From positions 1 to 34,506 of the forward strand of contig CALZRA010000011.1 in NCBI GenBank assembly GCA_945828345.1: a DNA stretch of 34,506 bases. The letters are read 5' to 3'. A program made the translations under genes and the position numbers. The stretch comes from an uncultured Bacteroidales bacterium (GTDB taxonomy: Bacteria > Bacteroidota > Bacteroidia > Bacteroidales > Bacteroidaceae). This document shows, piece by piece, positions 15,034-24,500 of the stretch. How positions within the stretch are numbered: the stretch's first letter is position 1; the number at the start of each line of letters is the position of its first letter. Under the pieces are notes generated by a model. That model did no database searches. It saw only the letters and a list, made by a program, of their open reading frames with translations, and had not been told where the DNA came from.

Positions 15034-17175
15034 ATGAAGAAGTATCTCGAAATACTCATGGCCATTGCCATCTTCCTCATTCTGCTACCCATTGGCCTGA
15101 ACGTGCAGGCCCAAGTGGCGCCACGCGACACCACCCGCACCCTGGGCGAAGCGGGCGTAACAGCCTACCGCCCTGTGGCCAAGCTCAAAGAAGGAGCCTT
15201 GGTCACTACCATTGAAAACACGCCGCTCGCCAAGGCCGGCACCGCCGAGGACGTGCTGAAGCAGGTGCCTGGCATCGTCCAGAAGGGCGACCAGGACGGC
15301 ACGCTCGAAGTGATCGGTAAGGGCCAGCCCATCATCTACATCAACGGCCGGCAAGTGCGCGACTACAACGAACTGAAGCAGCTGCGCAGCGACGAGGTGA
15401 AGAGCGTCGAGGTGATTCATACCCCCGGTGCGAAGTACGATGCCAACGTGGCCGCCGTGGTGCGCATACGCACGGTGCGCCGCAAGGGCGAAGGGTGGGG
15501 CATCGATGCCACCCAGGAGTACAGGCAGGGCAAGTATGCCGCCGACAACACGCGCCTGAAGGTGAACTACCGCAAGCAGGGACTCGACATCTTCGCTGCC
15601 GCAGGGCTGTCGGGAGGCAAGTACTACTGGGACTCACAGGCCGACCAGCATACCGTGACCCCCGACACCGTGTGGTACTTGCCCATGGGCCAGTATTCGA
15701 AGGGCAACCGGCTGAACGCCGACTATACGGCCGGTTTCAACTATGACCTGAACGAGAACCACTCGTTCGGCCTGCGCTACCAGGTGGGGCATGAGATTAA
15801 AAGCGATGGGGACTTCGGCATTGACAGCCGCATACTGGCTAATGGGGAGTACTACGACCGCCTGGTGAACCACGGTTCGGAAGAGAACGATGCCGACCTG
15901 CAGCACGACCTCAACCTCTACTATGTGGGCAAGCTGGGCAAGGGAGAGCTGACCACCGACCTGAGCCTCTATGCCAACGGCGACAAGAAGACGAGCCAGA
16001 CCAACGAAACGAGCGCAGAGTATGAGGACCGCAACTTCCCCTCGGTGAGCCGCACGCGCAACAGGCTCTGGGCCGGCAAGCTGGCCTATGAGTGGCCCTG
16101 GCTGGGCGGCAAGGTGTGTGTGGGCACACAGTACCAGCTGACCAACCGCCACGACAACTACTACATACCGCTCAACGACTTCGGCCTGAGTGCCTCGCAG
16201 ACCAAGCAGCAGGAGCAGAACGTGGCCGGCTTCGTGCAGTGGAGCGGCCTGCTGGCCCGCCGCTACCAGCTGACGGCCGGACTGCGCTACGAACATGCCG
16301 CCTACGACTACTGGATGAACGGGCAGCGCGAAGCCGACCAGTCGCCTACCTACGACAACCTCTTTCCCTCGCTCTCGGTGGCTACAGCCATCGGACAGGG
16401 ACGCAAGGCCTGGCAGCTGATGTGCTCATACACGGCCAAGACGCAGCGGCCTCATTACAGCCAGCTCTCGAACAAGGTGACCTACGGCAACCGCTTCCTC
16501 CTGCAGAGCGGTAACCCGAACCTGAAGCCCACCGTAATCCATTCGGTGAACCTGACCATGGTTCACGGCATGGTGCAGGCAGTGGCCATGGTGGACCACT
16601 ATAAGGACGGCATCCTGTACTGGGGAAGGTCCATACCCGAGCGTCCTTCGGTCACGAAGATATCCTTCCTCAACAAGTCGTACACACAGATGCAGGGCAT
16701 CCTGACACTGGCCCCGCGCTTCAAGTATTGGCAGCCCAATTTCACGGCCGTCTACACCCAGACCTTCTGTGAACTGCCCGTAGTGGGCGGCGTGCGCAAG
16801 TTCAACAGCCCGCTCTTCACGTTCGTCACCTCACAGGTCTTCAAGTTGCCGGCCCACATTGACCTGACGGCCGTCTACCGCTTCCAGTCGAAGGGCAACT
16901 ACCAGAATTTGAAGCTGGACAGGCTGACCCACTACACCGAGCTCTATGCTTCGCGTACCTTCTTCGGCGACGCACTCACTGTGACTGTGGGCGGCCAGGA
17001 TTTGCTCCACAACATCAAGGGCTCCACGCTCATCTACATGGAGAACTCCCGCTTCTTGCAGTCTGGCCAGGGCGACACGCGGCAGTTCTACGTCAAGCTG
17101 CACTACAAACTCAACGCTATGCGCGACAAATATCGCGGCAAGAGTGCCGCCGAGGATGTCATCAAGCGCCTGTAG
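15034..17175 (+). CDS. TonB-receptor-like outer-membrane beta-barrel protein
   Basis: The 713-residue product has a signal peptide (about residues 1-27, ending VQAQ). It then has a plug-like domain with EDVLKQVPGIVQKGDQDGTLEVIGKGQPIIYINGRQVRD and LRSDEVKSVEVIHTPGAKYDANVAAVVRI, followed by a barrel of about 550 residues. This matches the Bacteroidetes outer-membrane barrel family (OMP_b-brl_3) that resembles TonB-dependent receptors. The usual N-terminal carboxypeptidase-regulatory-like domain is missing, and there is no obvious SusD partner. The C terminus (DKYRGKSAAEDVIKRL) is a charged tail, as often seen in this family. It starts 53 bases after the GntR gene in the same direction and is followed by a hairpin at 17195, so it appears to be the last gene of the ABC/GntR operon. 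Ligand unknown. Confidence 0.85.
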   Translation: MKKYLEILMAIAIFLILLPIGLNVQAQVAPRDTTRTLGEAGVTAYRPVAKLKEGALVTTIENTPLAKAGTAEDVLKQVPGIVQKGDQDGTLEVIGKGQPIIYINGRQVRDYNELKQLRSDEVKSVEVIHTPGAKYDANVAAVVRIRTVRRKGEGWGIDATQEYRQGKYAADNTRLKVNYRKQGLDIFAAAGLSGGKYYWDSQADQHTVTPDTVWYLPMGQYSKGNRLNADYTAGFNYDLNENHSFGLRYQVGHEIKSDGDFGIDSRILANGEYYDRLVNHGSEENDADLQHDLNLYYVGKLGKGELTTDLSLYANGDKKTSQTNETSAEYEDRNFPSVSRTRNRLWAGKLAYEWPWLGGKVCVGTQYQLTNRHDNYYIPLNDFGLSASQTKQQEQNVAGFVQWSGLLARRYQLTAGLRYEHAAYDYWMNGQREADQSPTYDNLFPSLSVATAIGQGRKAWQLMCSYTAKTQRPHYSQLSNKVTYGNRFLLQSGNPNLKPTVIHSVNLTMVHGMVQAVAMVDHYKDGILYWGRSIPERPSVTKISFLNKSYTQMQGILTLAPRFKYWQPNFTAVYTQTFCELPVVGGVRKFNSPLFTFVTSQVFKLPAHIDLTAVYRFQSKGNYQNLKLDRLTHYTELYASRTFFGDALTVTVGGQDLLHNIKGSTLIYMENSRFLQSGQGDTRQFYVKLHYKLNAMRDKYRGKSAAEDVIKRL

Positions 17176-17194
17176 CCTGATGCGCTCCGATAAC

Positions 17195-17228
17195 CTGCGC
17201 CCGTCCCGAAGTTTTGGGATGGGCGCAG
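17195..17228 (+). terminator. Hairpin after the outer-membrane barrel gene
   Basis: CTGCGCCC-TCCC at 17195-17207 pairs with GGGA-GGGCGCAG at 17216-17228 (one G-T pair) around an eight-base loop. It lies 20 bases after the stop codon. No T tract follows, so it is a likely but weaker terminator. Confidence 0.5.
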
Positions 17229-17258
17229 ATTGCTATATGCTCGGCTACTATCGACGGT

Positions 17259-17320
17259 TGGGAGGGCGGGCTTCCAGCCCGCTTAAACACATATAGGCGG
17301 GCTGGAAGCCCGCCCTCCCA
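17259..17320. repeat. REP-like inverted repeat (24-base arms)
   Basis: The 24-base arm at 17259-17282 is perfectly complementary to 17297-17320 across a 14-base loop. Each arm is itself a small palindrome (GCGGGCT-TCC-AGCCCGC). Similar GC-rich palindromes are scattered between genes in many bacteria. No coding function is seen here. Confidence 0.85.
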
Positions 17321-17374
17321 GTGCACCATCGCCTCCTATTCGCTTGACAACAGCCGGCTTGAAGCGCTGATGGC

Positions 17375-17398
17375 TGGGAGGGCGGGCTTCCAGCCCGC
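17375..17398 (+). repeat. Third copy of the REP-like unit
   Basis: These 24 bases are identical and in the same orientation to 17259-17282. The copy is 54 bases downstream of the hairpin pair, making three units within 140 bases. Confidence 0.85.
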
Positions 17399-17514
17399 CT
17401 TATTATGTAAATCTTTCAGCTTCCCTTTTGCACTACGCTCGCCTTGCACTTCTTTGCTTCGCCAAGACAGGCTGCGGCTCGGTAGTGCAAAACGAAAAAC
17501 TTTCAGCTTTTCTT

Positions 17515-17544
17515 TTGCGCTACGCTCGCCTTGCACTATCTTTG
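17515..17544 (+). promoter_or_regulatory. Promoter motif in the middle repeat copy
   Basis: TTG at 17515-17517, 19 bases, then TATCTTTG at 17537-17544 match the Bacteroidetes -33/-7 form. It is a duplicate of the motif at 17599-17628 and would give a start near 17550, 120 bases before the GH20 ATG. Confidence 0.5.
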
Positions 17545-17598
17545 GATAAGATAGGCTGCGGCTCGGTAGTGCCAAACGAAAAACTTTCAGCTTTTCTT

Positions 17599-17628
17599 TT
17601 GCGCTACGCTCGCCTTGCACTATCTTTG
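17599..17628 (+). promoter_or_regulatory. Promoter for the glycosidase pair
   Basis: TTG at 17599-17601 (within TTTTG), 19 bases, then TATCTTTG at 17621-17628. The start would be near 17635, leaving a leader of about 36 bases before the ATG at 17671. This is the most likely main promoter of the GH20-GH31 transcription unit. Confidence 0.65.
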
Positions 17629-17670
17629 TCCCCAACAAATATTCTTTAACCTGTCTATATTCTGAGAAAC

Positions 17671-20600
17671 ATGAAGTGCAGATTACTTATTGTGCTGCTT
17701 TGCCTGATGGCCTGGGCCACAGAAGGTATGGCGCAGACACCCTTTGTCAACTTGACTCCCAAGCCGAAGCAGATGACCGTTTCGGAAGGCCAACTCACGC
17801 TTCCAAGTGATTTTGTAGTAAGTTACACCGATGCCGATGCGGCCATGGTGGACGAGATGAACCGCTTCGTACAAGTTTACAACGTGGCAGCGGGCGCACA
17901 AGCCTCGGTGGCACAGTCGCAGCAGGGAGCCTTGCTGCAGGTGGTGAAATTCGACAGCAGCGCGAAGCGTGCCGCCGGAGCCTATCAGGTGAAGGTTACG
18001 GCCGACCAGGTGAAGCTTACCGCTGACGATGCGCTGGGACTCTTCTACGCCTTCCAGACGGTGAAGAAGATGTTGCCCGCCAATGTGATGGCAGGCGTGT
18101 ATGAAGCCAAGAATACGGTCTACGCGCTGCCGCTGGTCGACATAACCGACGAGCCGCGCTTCGAATACCGCGGCTTCATGCTCGACGTGGCCCGCCACTT
18201 CTTCACGGTAGAGGAGGTGAAGCGCATGCTCGACATCATGGCCTATTACAAGATGAACCGCTTCCACTGGCACCTGAGCGACGACCAGGGATGGCGCGTT
18301 GAAATCAAGAAATATCCGAAACTCACCTCGGTGGGAAGCATTGCTCCGAATGTGATGTTCACCGACATGTACACCTGCACGCAATACTGGAAGAACGAGC
18401 CCTACGGCCCCTACTTCTACACACAAGACGAGATCCGCGATGTGGTGGCATACGCACAGAACCTACACATTGAGATTGTACCCGAGATTGACATGCCCGG
18501 CCACTTTGTCGCCGCCATGGCTTCCTATCCTGAATACAGCTGCTATCCGAACGGCAACCACACGATATGGTCGACGGGCGGCATTTCGAGCGACGTGCTG
18601 AACGTGGCCAATCCCGCCGCCGTGCAGTTCGCCAAGGACATCCTGGAAGAGCTGATTGAATTGTTCCCCTACGAAACCATCCACATCGGCGGCGACGAAT
18701 GTCCCACTACGGCCTGGGAAGGCAACGCCGAATGTCAGGCACGCTATCAGGAGCTGGGGCTGACCAACTACCGCCAGCTGCAGAGCCACTTCATCAAGGA
18801 AATGGCCGACTTCGTACAGTCGAAAGGACGCAAGTTGGCCGTGTGGAACGAGGCCATCACCGCAGGCAGTGCCGACACCGAAACCGTGAAGAGCACGGGT
18901 GCACTGGTGTATTGCTGGACAGGACCCGAGGCAGCCGCCAAGAAAGCAGCCGAACTGGGACTGAAGAACATCTACACGCCGTGGGGACCTTACTACATCA
19001 ACCGCAGGCAAGGCAGCTCGCCACTTGACCCGCCCGGAGCAGGCGACGGCACGGACAACGTGAGAAAAACTTACAACCAGGCCATACCCAGCGAAACGGA
19101 CTACGGCGTGCAAGGCACCTTCTGGACAGAACACGTGAGCGACCGCGAATATATGGAATGGCTGGCCCTGCCGCGACTCATTGCCATTGCCGAAGCCGGC
19201 TGGACACCGCAGGCCAACCGCAACTTTGAGGACTTCAGGCAGCGCATGTCGGCCGACACCGTGCTGCTCAACTACGGCGACTACCGCTTCTGCAAATACT
19301 ACATGTTGGACGAAGGGAGCGAGAGCGACATGGAGATGCCCTTGGTGAGCAAGGAAAACAAGCAGTACTACTACCGCCTCATTTCGGGGGCTACTGATAC
19401 GCGCAAGGACCGCTGCATGGAACTTGTGGCCGAAGGCTCGCCTCTGCTCGACACCTATGCCAACAACAATATAGCTGTGGGCCGCTTGTGGACCAATACC
19501 CAGGCAGCCGAAGGCGATGCCAACTACGACTGCCAGTGGTGGAGCTTGGAGGAAGATCCCGCTCACCCCGGCAAGTATGCCTTGGTCTGCAAGGCCATGC
19601 CCAATGGTTCGGTGAAGCCTAATCCCACCACAGCCGGAACAGGCGGACGCTGGGACTATGACAATGAAACCAAACACTACAACTTCGTGCTGGGTGCTGC
19701 GGCCTACGGCACCAAGGGCGACAACCATTACTACTCCATCGGCAGTGACCAGCTCGAAGGATGGTATATGAACTCTTCGCTCGGCGGCCAAGGCATGGCA
19801 GTCAACGTATACGGTAATCCCAACGACGGCGCAGGCGGCCAGTGGCAGTTTGATCCTATGGAGAGCTACGGCAGCGGCGACCCGCAGCCCATCACCTTCG
19901 AACCGCTCGAAGACGGAGTGACCTACGTGTTCAGCAACAGCGTGGACGGCTTCAGCCACACGGCCCTGGCCGACAATGGCACGGCCAGCCTGCTGACCCA
20001 CAGCACCGACGCCTTTGCTGCCAACGCCTGGCGTGTGGCCGCTGTGAGCGTGGATGAGACTACCGGCGTGCAGACCCTGCGACTGCAGAATGCAGGCACT
20101 AACCGCTATGTGGGCACCACCAACGCCTATGTGGACCGCCAAGGCTTCCCCGTGACTGTCAGCTCCACGGCAGCCGACGTGCAGCTCAGCTACGAACCCG
20201 CCACCGGCGACTATCGCCTGAAGGTGAACGGCCACAGCCTCTTCCCCCTGCCCAACGGACAGGTCAACTCGGGCGCAACGATCAGAGATGCCGGCTACGA
20301 TGCCCCGCGCCTGCAGGGAGCCGGCTGGAACATCTTGAAGGTGAAAGTCGTGACATTCAACTGTGTGGACGATCAGGGCAATGATTTGGGCACCTTCACC
20401 CGCAGCATCGATGCCGCAGCCGGCGAACCGACCGCAGCACACTGTCCTACCTTCAAGAACACCGAGGTTCAGGGCATTGACAAGACTGCCGAAAAAACCT
20501 ACCGCGTGACCTACAAGCGTTCGGCCTTCTCCGTGATTCTGCGCATGGTCGACCAGCGCGGCGCCATCATCGATGAAGTGGAGCAGACAGTACCTGTGGG

Positions 20601-21513
20601 CGGAACCTACACCGTGGCTGTTCCCGAAGTGAAGTATTACACCTTCGAAAGCAGCAGCGTGGCTGACGGCACCGTGATAGCCCCCACCGCAGACCAAACC
20701 ATCGACTGCGTGTTCACGAGCGATGCCTATCCCGGTGTGAAGCGTGCAGCCGGTTTGGTGACCGATGCCGTTCAGAAGGGCAACAGCTATCTCTTCTACG
20801 ACAACTCAGATGCCAATGGCGGCGCACGCCGCGGCTACCGCAAGATTGTGGCTGATACCAAGGTCATTAACCGCGCCACCGAAGCACTCGACCTGGACCC
20901 CAGCGCGACTTGGACCTTGGAGCAGTCAGGTTCGAGCTACAAGATTAAGAACGAATACTACGGACTCTATGTGCCCAGCCTCCAACGCTCTACCGCAGCC
21001 GTCGCCTCGAAGACTGGCGGGCAGTTCACCTTCAGCAAGAACAGCGACGGCACTTCGTGGAACATCAAGTGCAGCAACGGACAGTACTGGGATGGCACAG
21101 AAAATGGCAACCTCGTGGGCTGGGACGGCGGAACAGGCCACCCCATTCAGCTGTACCGCTACTACGTGCAGCCCTACTTCGTGATTACCGTGGTGTGCAC
21201 CGACGAGTCGGGCACGGAGTTGCAACGCAGCGAGACATTGCTGAAGGCAGGAGAGAGCCACACCCTCACTTTCCCCGAACTGGAAGGCTACGTGCTGAAG
21301 GGCGTGGAGGGCGATGAAGGGTATGAAGGCGTGGCCGACAGCCACCGCACTGTTACCGCCACCTATGGCTCGCCGCAGTCGGGCATCGACACAGCTGTAG
21401 AGCCCGCCGAATCTTCGTGCCAAGGCATCTACGACCTGCAGGGTCGCCGTCTCAATCGCGTCCAACAGCAAGGCATCTACCTCATCAACGGCAAGAAGGC
21501 CCTTATCCGCTAA
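17671..21513 (+). CDS. Secreted GH20 beta-N-acetylhexosaminidase, multidomain
   Basis: The 1280-residue protein has a signal peptide (residues 1-22, ending GMAQ), a GH20 N-terminal domain (about 25-165) and a GH20 catalytic barrel (about 168-530). Family motifs are FEYRGFMLDVARHF, NRFHWHLSDDQGWRVEIKKYP, IVPEIDMPGHF and the catalytic pair D342-E343 in HIGGDECP; E343 is the acid/base and D342 orients the substrate acetamido group. About 750 further residues follow: probable beta-trefoil-like segments (about 550-750, 765-890 and 1030-1170), two-stranded MucBP-like pieces, and the C-terminal GIYDLQGRRLN...GIYLINGKK tail seen on many secreted Prevotella proteins. It would release terminal GlcNAc or GalNAc from host or bacterial glycans outside the cytoplasm. 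A GH31 gene follows 28 bases later. Confidence 0.92.
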   Translation: MKCRLLIVLLCLMAWATEGMAQTPFVNLTPKPKQMTVSEGQLTLPSDFVVSYTDADAAMVDEMNRFVQVYNVAAGAQASVAQSQQGALLQVVKFDSSAKRAAGAYQVKVTADQVKLTADDALGLFYAFQTVKKMLPANVMAGVYEAKNTVYALPLVDITDEPRFEYRGFMLDVARHFFTVEEVKRMLDIMAYYKMNRFHWHLSDDQGWRVEIKKYPKLTSVGSIAPNVMFTDMYTCTQYWKNEPYGPYFYTQDEIRDVVAYAQNLHIEIVPEIDMPGHFVAAMASYPEYSCYPNGNHTIWSTGGISSDVLNVANPAAVQFAKDILEELIELFPYETIHIGGDECPTTAWEGNAECQARYQELGLTNYRQLQSHFIKEMADFVQSKGRKLAVWNEAITAGSADTETVKSTGALVYCWTGPEAAAKKAAELGLKNIYTPWGPYYINRRQGSSPLDPPGAGDGTDNVRKTYNQAIPSETDYGVQGTFWTEHVSDREYMEWLALPRLIAIAEAGWTPQANRNFEDFRQRMSADTVLLNYGDYRFCKYYMLDEGSESDMEMPLVSKENKQYYYRLISGATDTRKDRCMELVAEGSPLLDTYANNNIAVGRLWTNTQAAEGDANYDCQWWSLEEDPAHPGKYALVCKAMPNGSVKPNPTTAGTGGRWDYDNETKHYNFVLGAAAYGTKGDNHYYSIGSDQLEGWYMNSSLGGQGMAVNVYGNPNDGAGGQWQFDPMESYGSGDPQPITFEPLEDGVTYVFSNSVDGFSHTALADNGTASLLTHSTDAFAANAWRVAAVSVDETTGVQTLRLQNAGTNRYVGTTNAYVDRQGFPVTVSSTAADVQLSYEPATGDYRLKVNGHSLFPLPNGQVNSGATIRDAGYDAPRLQGAGWNILKVKVVTFNCVDDQGNDLGTFTRSIDAAAGEPTAAHCPTFKNTEVQGIDKTAEKTYRVTYKRSAFSVILRMVDQRGAIIDEVEQTVPVGGTYTVAVPEVKYYTFESSSVADGTVIAPTADQTIDCVFTSDAYPGVKRAAGLVTDAVQKGNSYLFYDNSDANGGARRGYRKIVADTKVINRATEALDLDPSATWTLEQSGSSYKIKNEYYGLYVPSLQRSTAAVASKTGGQFTFSKNSDGTSWNIKCSNGQYWDGTENGNLVGWDGGTGHPIQLYRYYVQPYFVITVVCTDESGTELQRSETLLKAGESHTLTFPELEGYVLKGVEGDEGYEGVADSHRTVTATYGSPQSGIDTAVEPAESSCQGIYDLQGRRLNRVQQQGIYLINGKKALIR

Positions 21514-21541
21514 AACGAAATCAAAAAGATATAGCTACATC

Positions 21542-24500
21542 ATGAAGCAATCCACGTCTGAAAAGTCTGGCAAATGCGCCACATTGGCATTGGCATGGCC
21601 CTTGGCCGCCTGTGCCCTGACCTTTGCGCCCGCACCGATGCAGGCTCTCCCGCTCCTGTCGGGTATTGTGCAGCAGGACAACCGTCAGGCTGCCATAGTC
21701 AAGGCCGAGAAAATCAACCCCACTACGGTCGAGCTGACCTATGCCGACGGCAAGATGCTCACCCTCGACTTCTACGGCGAAAACATCTTTCGCTTGTTCC
21801 GCGACGACAACGGCGGCATCATCCGTGACCCGCAGGCCACGCCGCCCGCCAAGATTCTGGTGAACAACGCTCGCCGCTCGCCCCTTTCGGTAGAGGTGAA
21901 GTCGGCAGCAGGCACCATCACCGTGAGCACCAGCCGCATCAGTGTCAGCTTCGACAAGGCCACGGAGCTGATGACCGTTACCAACCTCAAGACAGGTGAG
22001 AAGGTGATTGAAGGCATCAGCCCCATCTGCTTCGACAAGAACACGGCCACCCTCACCTTCAAGGCCCGCTCAGGCGAGTACTTCTACGGAGGTGGCGTGC
22101 AGAACGGACGCTTTTCGCACAAGGGCAAGGCCATTGCTATCGAAAACACCAACAGCTGGGTGGACGGCGGTGTGGCATCGCCCACGCCCTTCTACTGGAG
22201 CACCAAGGGTTACGGCCTGCTGTGGCACACCTTCAAGCCCGGACGCTATGACTTCGGTGCCACGGAGGACGACAAGGTTATCCTGACCCACCAGGAGGAC
22301 TACCTCGACGTCTTCCTCATGGTCAACCAGCAGCCCGTGGAATTGCTCAACGACTTCTACCAGCTCACAGGCAACCCCGTGCTGCTGCCCAAGTTCGGTT
22401 TCTACCAGGGCCACCTCAACGCCTACAACCGCGACTACTGGAAGGAGGCCGAAAACGGTTTCATGCTCTATGAAGACGGCAAGCGCTACAACGAAAGCCA
22501 AAAAGACAACGGCGGCATCAAGGAAAGCCTGAACGGTGAGAAGAACAACTACCAGTTCTCGGCCCGCGCAGCCATTGACCGCTATTTCAGGAACGATATG
22601 CCCCTGGGTTGGTTCCTGCCCAACGACGGCTACGGTGCCGGCTACGGACAGACCGGCACGCTTGACGGCAACATACAGAACCTCAAGGAGTTTGGAGACT
22701 ATGCCCGCTCGAAGGGTGTGGAAATCGGTTTGTGGACCCAGAGCGACCTCCATCCGAAGGAAGGCATCGAAGCCCTGTTGCAGCGCGACATTGTGAAGGA
22801 AGTGCGCGATGCCGGTGTGCGTGTGCTCAAGACCGACGTGGCTTGGGTAGGTGCAGGCTACAGCTTCGGCCTGAACGGTGTGACCGATGTGGGTGAAATC
22901 ATGCCCTACTACGGTTCCAACGCCCGTCCCTTCATCATTTCGCTCGACGGCTGGGCCGGTACGCAGCGTTACGCCGGTATCTGGAGCGGTGACCAGACAG
23001 GAGGCGAATGGGAGTATATCCGCTTCCACATTCCCACCTTCATCGGCTCGGGACTTTCAGGACAACCCAACATCACCTCCGACGTAGACGGCATTTTCGG
23101 CGGCAAGAACGTGCCTGTCAACGTGCGCGAGTTCCAATGGAAGACCTTTACGCCCATGGAGCTGAACATGGACGGTTGGGGCTCTAACCCCAAATATCCC
23201 GAAGTGCTCGGCGAACCGGCTACCAGCATCAACCGCTGGTACCTGAAGCTCAAGAGTGAGCTGATGCCCTACACCTACAGCATTGCCCGCACGGCAGTCG
23301 ATGACAAGCCTATGATTCGGGCCATGTTCCTCGACTATCCCAACGACTACACCCTGGGCAGTGCCACGCAGTACCAGTTCATGTATGGTCCCTACTTCTT
23401 GGTAGCACCTGTCTATCAGGACACCCAGGCCGACAAGGAAGGCAACGACGTGCGCCACGGTATCTATCTGCCCGAAGGCAAGTGGGTGGACTACTACAAC
23501 GGTGATGTCTACGCCGGCGGCCGCATTATCAACGACTACGATGCTCCCCTGTGGAAGCTCCCCGTGTTCGTGAAGGCCGATGCCATCATCCCGATGACGA
23601 ACCCCAACAACAATCCCTCGCAGATACGCAAGGACTACCGCGCCTATGAGGTCTATGCCGAAAAGGGCATGGCCAGCTTCGTACACTACGATGACGACGG
23701 CACCACACAGGAATACCTGAGCGGCCGCAGCACGCGCACGCAGGTCAGCACCAGCGTCAAGGGCGACAAGCTCACCGTCACCATCAACCCCACGAGTGGC
23801 AGCTTCGAAGGCTTCGAACCCCAGCAGCAGACGGAGCTCCGTGTCAACGTGAGCAGCCAGCCCAAGAAGGTGACAGCCAAGGTGGGCGGCAAGTCGGTAG
23901 CCTTGCGCCCCGCAGCCTCACTCGCTGAGTTCGAACAGGGCGAGAACGTATACTTCTACAACGCACGGCCCAACCTGAACCGCTTCAGCACCCCGGGCAC
24001 TCCATTCGCCAAGAAGGAAATCATCAAGAATCCGCAGTTGCTCGTCAAGCTCGGCCGTTGCAATGTAGTCGAAAACCTCGTTGAGGTGACCGTACAGGGC
24101 TTTGCCTACGCCCCCGCCGACCGTTTGCTGCAACACAGCGGCAGTCTCACGGCTCCCAAGGCCGTAGTCGGCGAAGACGGACGCAGCACCTTCAGTCTGA
24201 CCCCCTCATGGCAGCCTGTGGCCAATGCCGACTACTACGAGGTGGAATTTGACGGTATGCTCTACTCCACCATCATGCACCCGCAGTTCACCTTCAGCGG
24301 ACTGGAGGCCGAAACCGCCTACAGCTTCAAGGTGCGCGCTGTCAACAAGGACGGCTTCTCCGATTGGGCAAGCGTCAATGCCACCACCGCAAGCGATCCG
24401 CTCGAATTTGCCATCAAGGGTATCAAGGCACAAGTCACCTGCGAAGACCAGGCCGGACAGGATGTAAACAAGCTCTTCGACTTCGACCTGAAGTCAGCCT

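Larger units (their letters stand above)
17414..17630 (+). repeat. Tandem repeat of a promoter-bearing module (2.5 copies)
   Basis: A unit beginning TTTCAGCTT and continuing through CTACGCTCGCCTTGCAC and GGCTGCGGCTCGGTAGTGC starts at 17414, 17501 and 17585 (periods 87 and 84 bases); the last copy is cut short where the glycosidase leader begins. The second and third copies are almost identical over their first 44 bases, while the first has more changes. Short reading frames on both strands in this stretch just follow the repeat. Together with the REP-like units it fills the 495-base gap before the GH20 gene. Confidence 0.8.

Noticed and set aside
17214..17649. Small reading frames across the repeat region on both strands
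   Set aside because: Their translations simply reproduce the tandem promoter module and the REP-like units; they have no independent coding signal.
18463..20697. 744-codon open frame antisense to the GH20 gene
   Set aside because: It mirrors a GC-rich, strongly biased coding strand, has no recognisable domain and low-complexity His/Val/Gly-rich composition, while the GH20 reading is certain.
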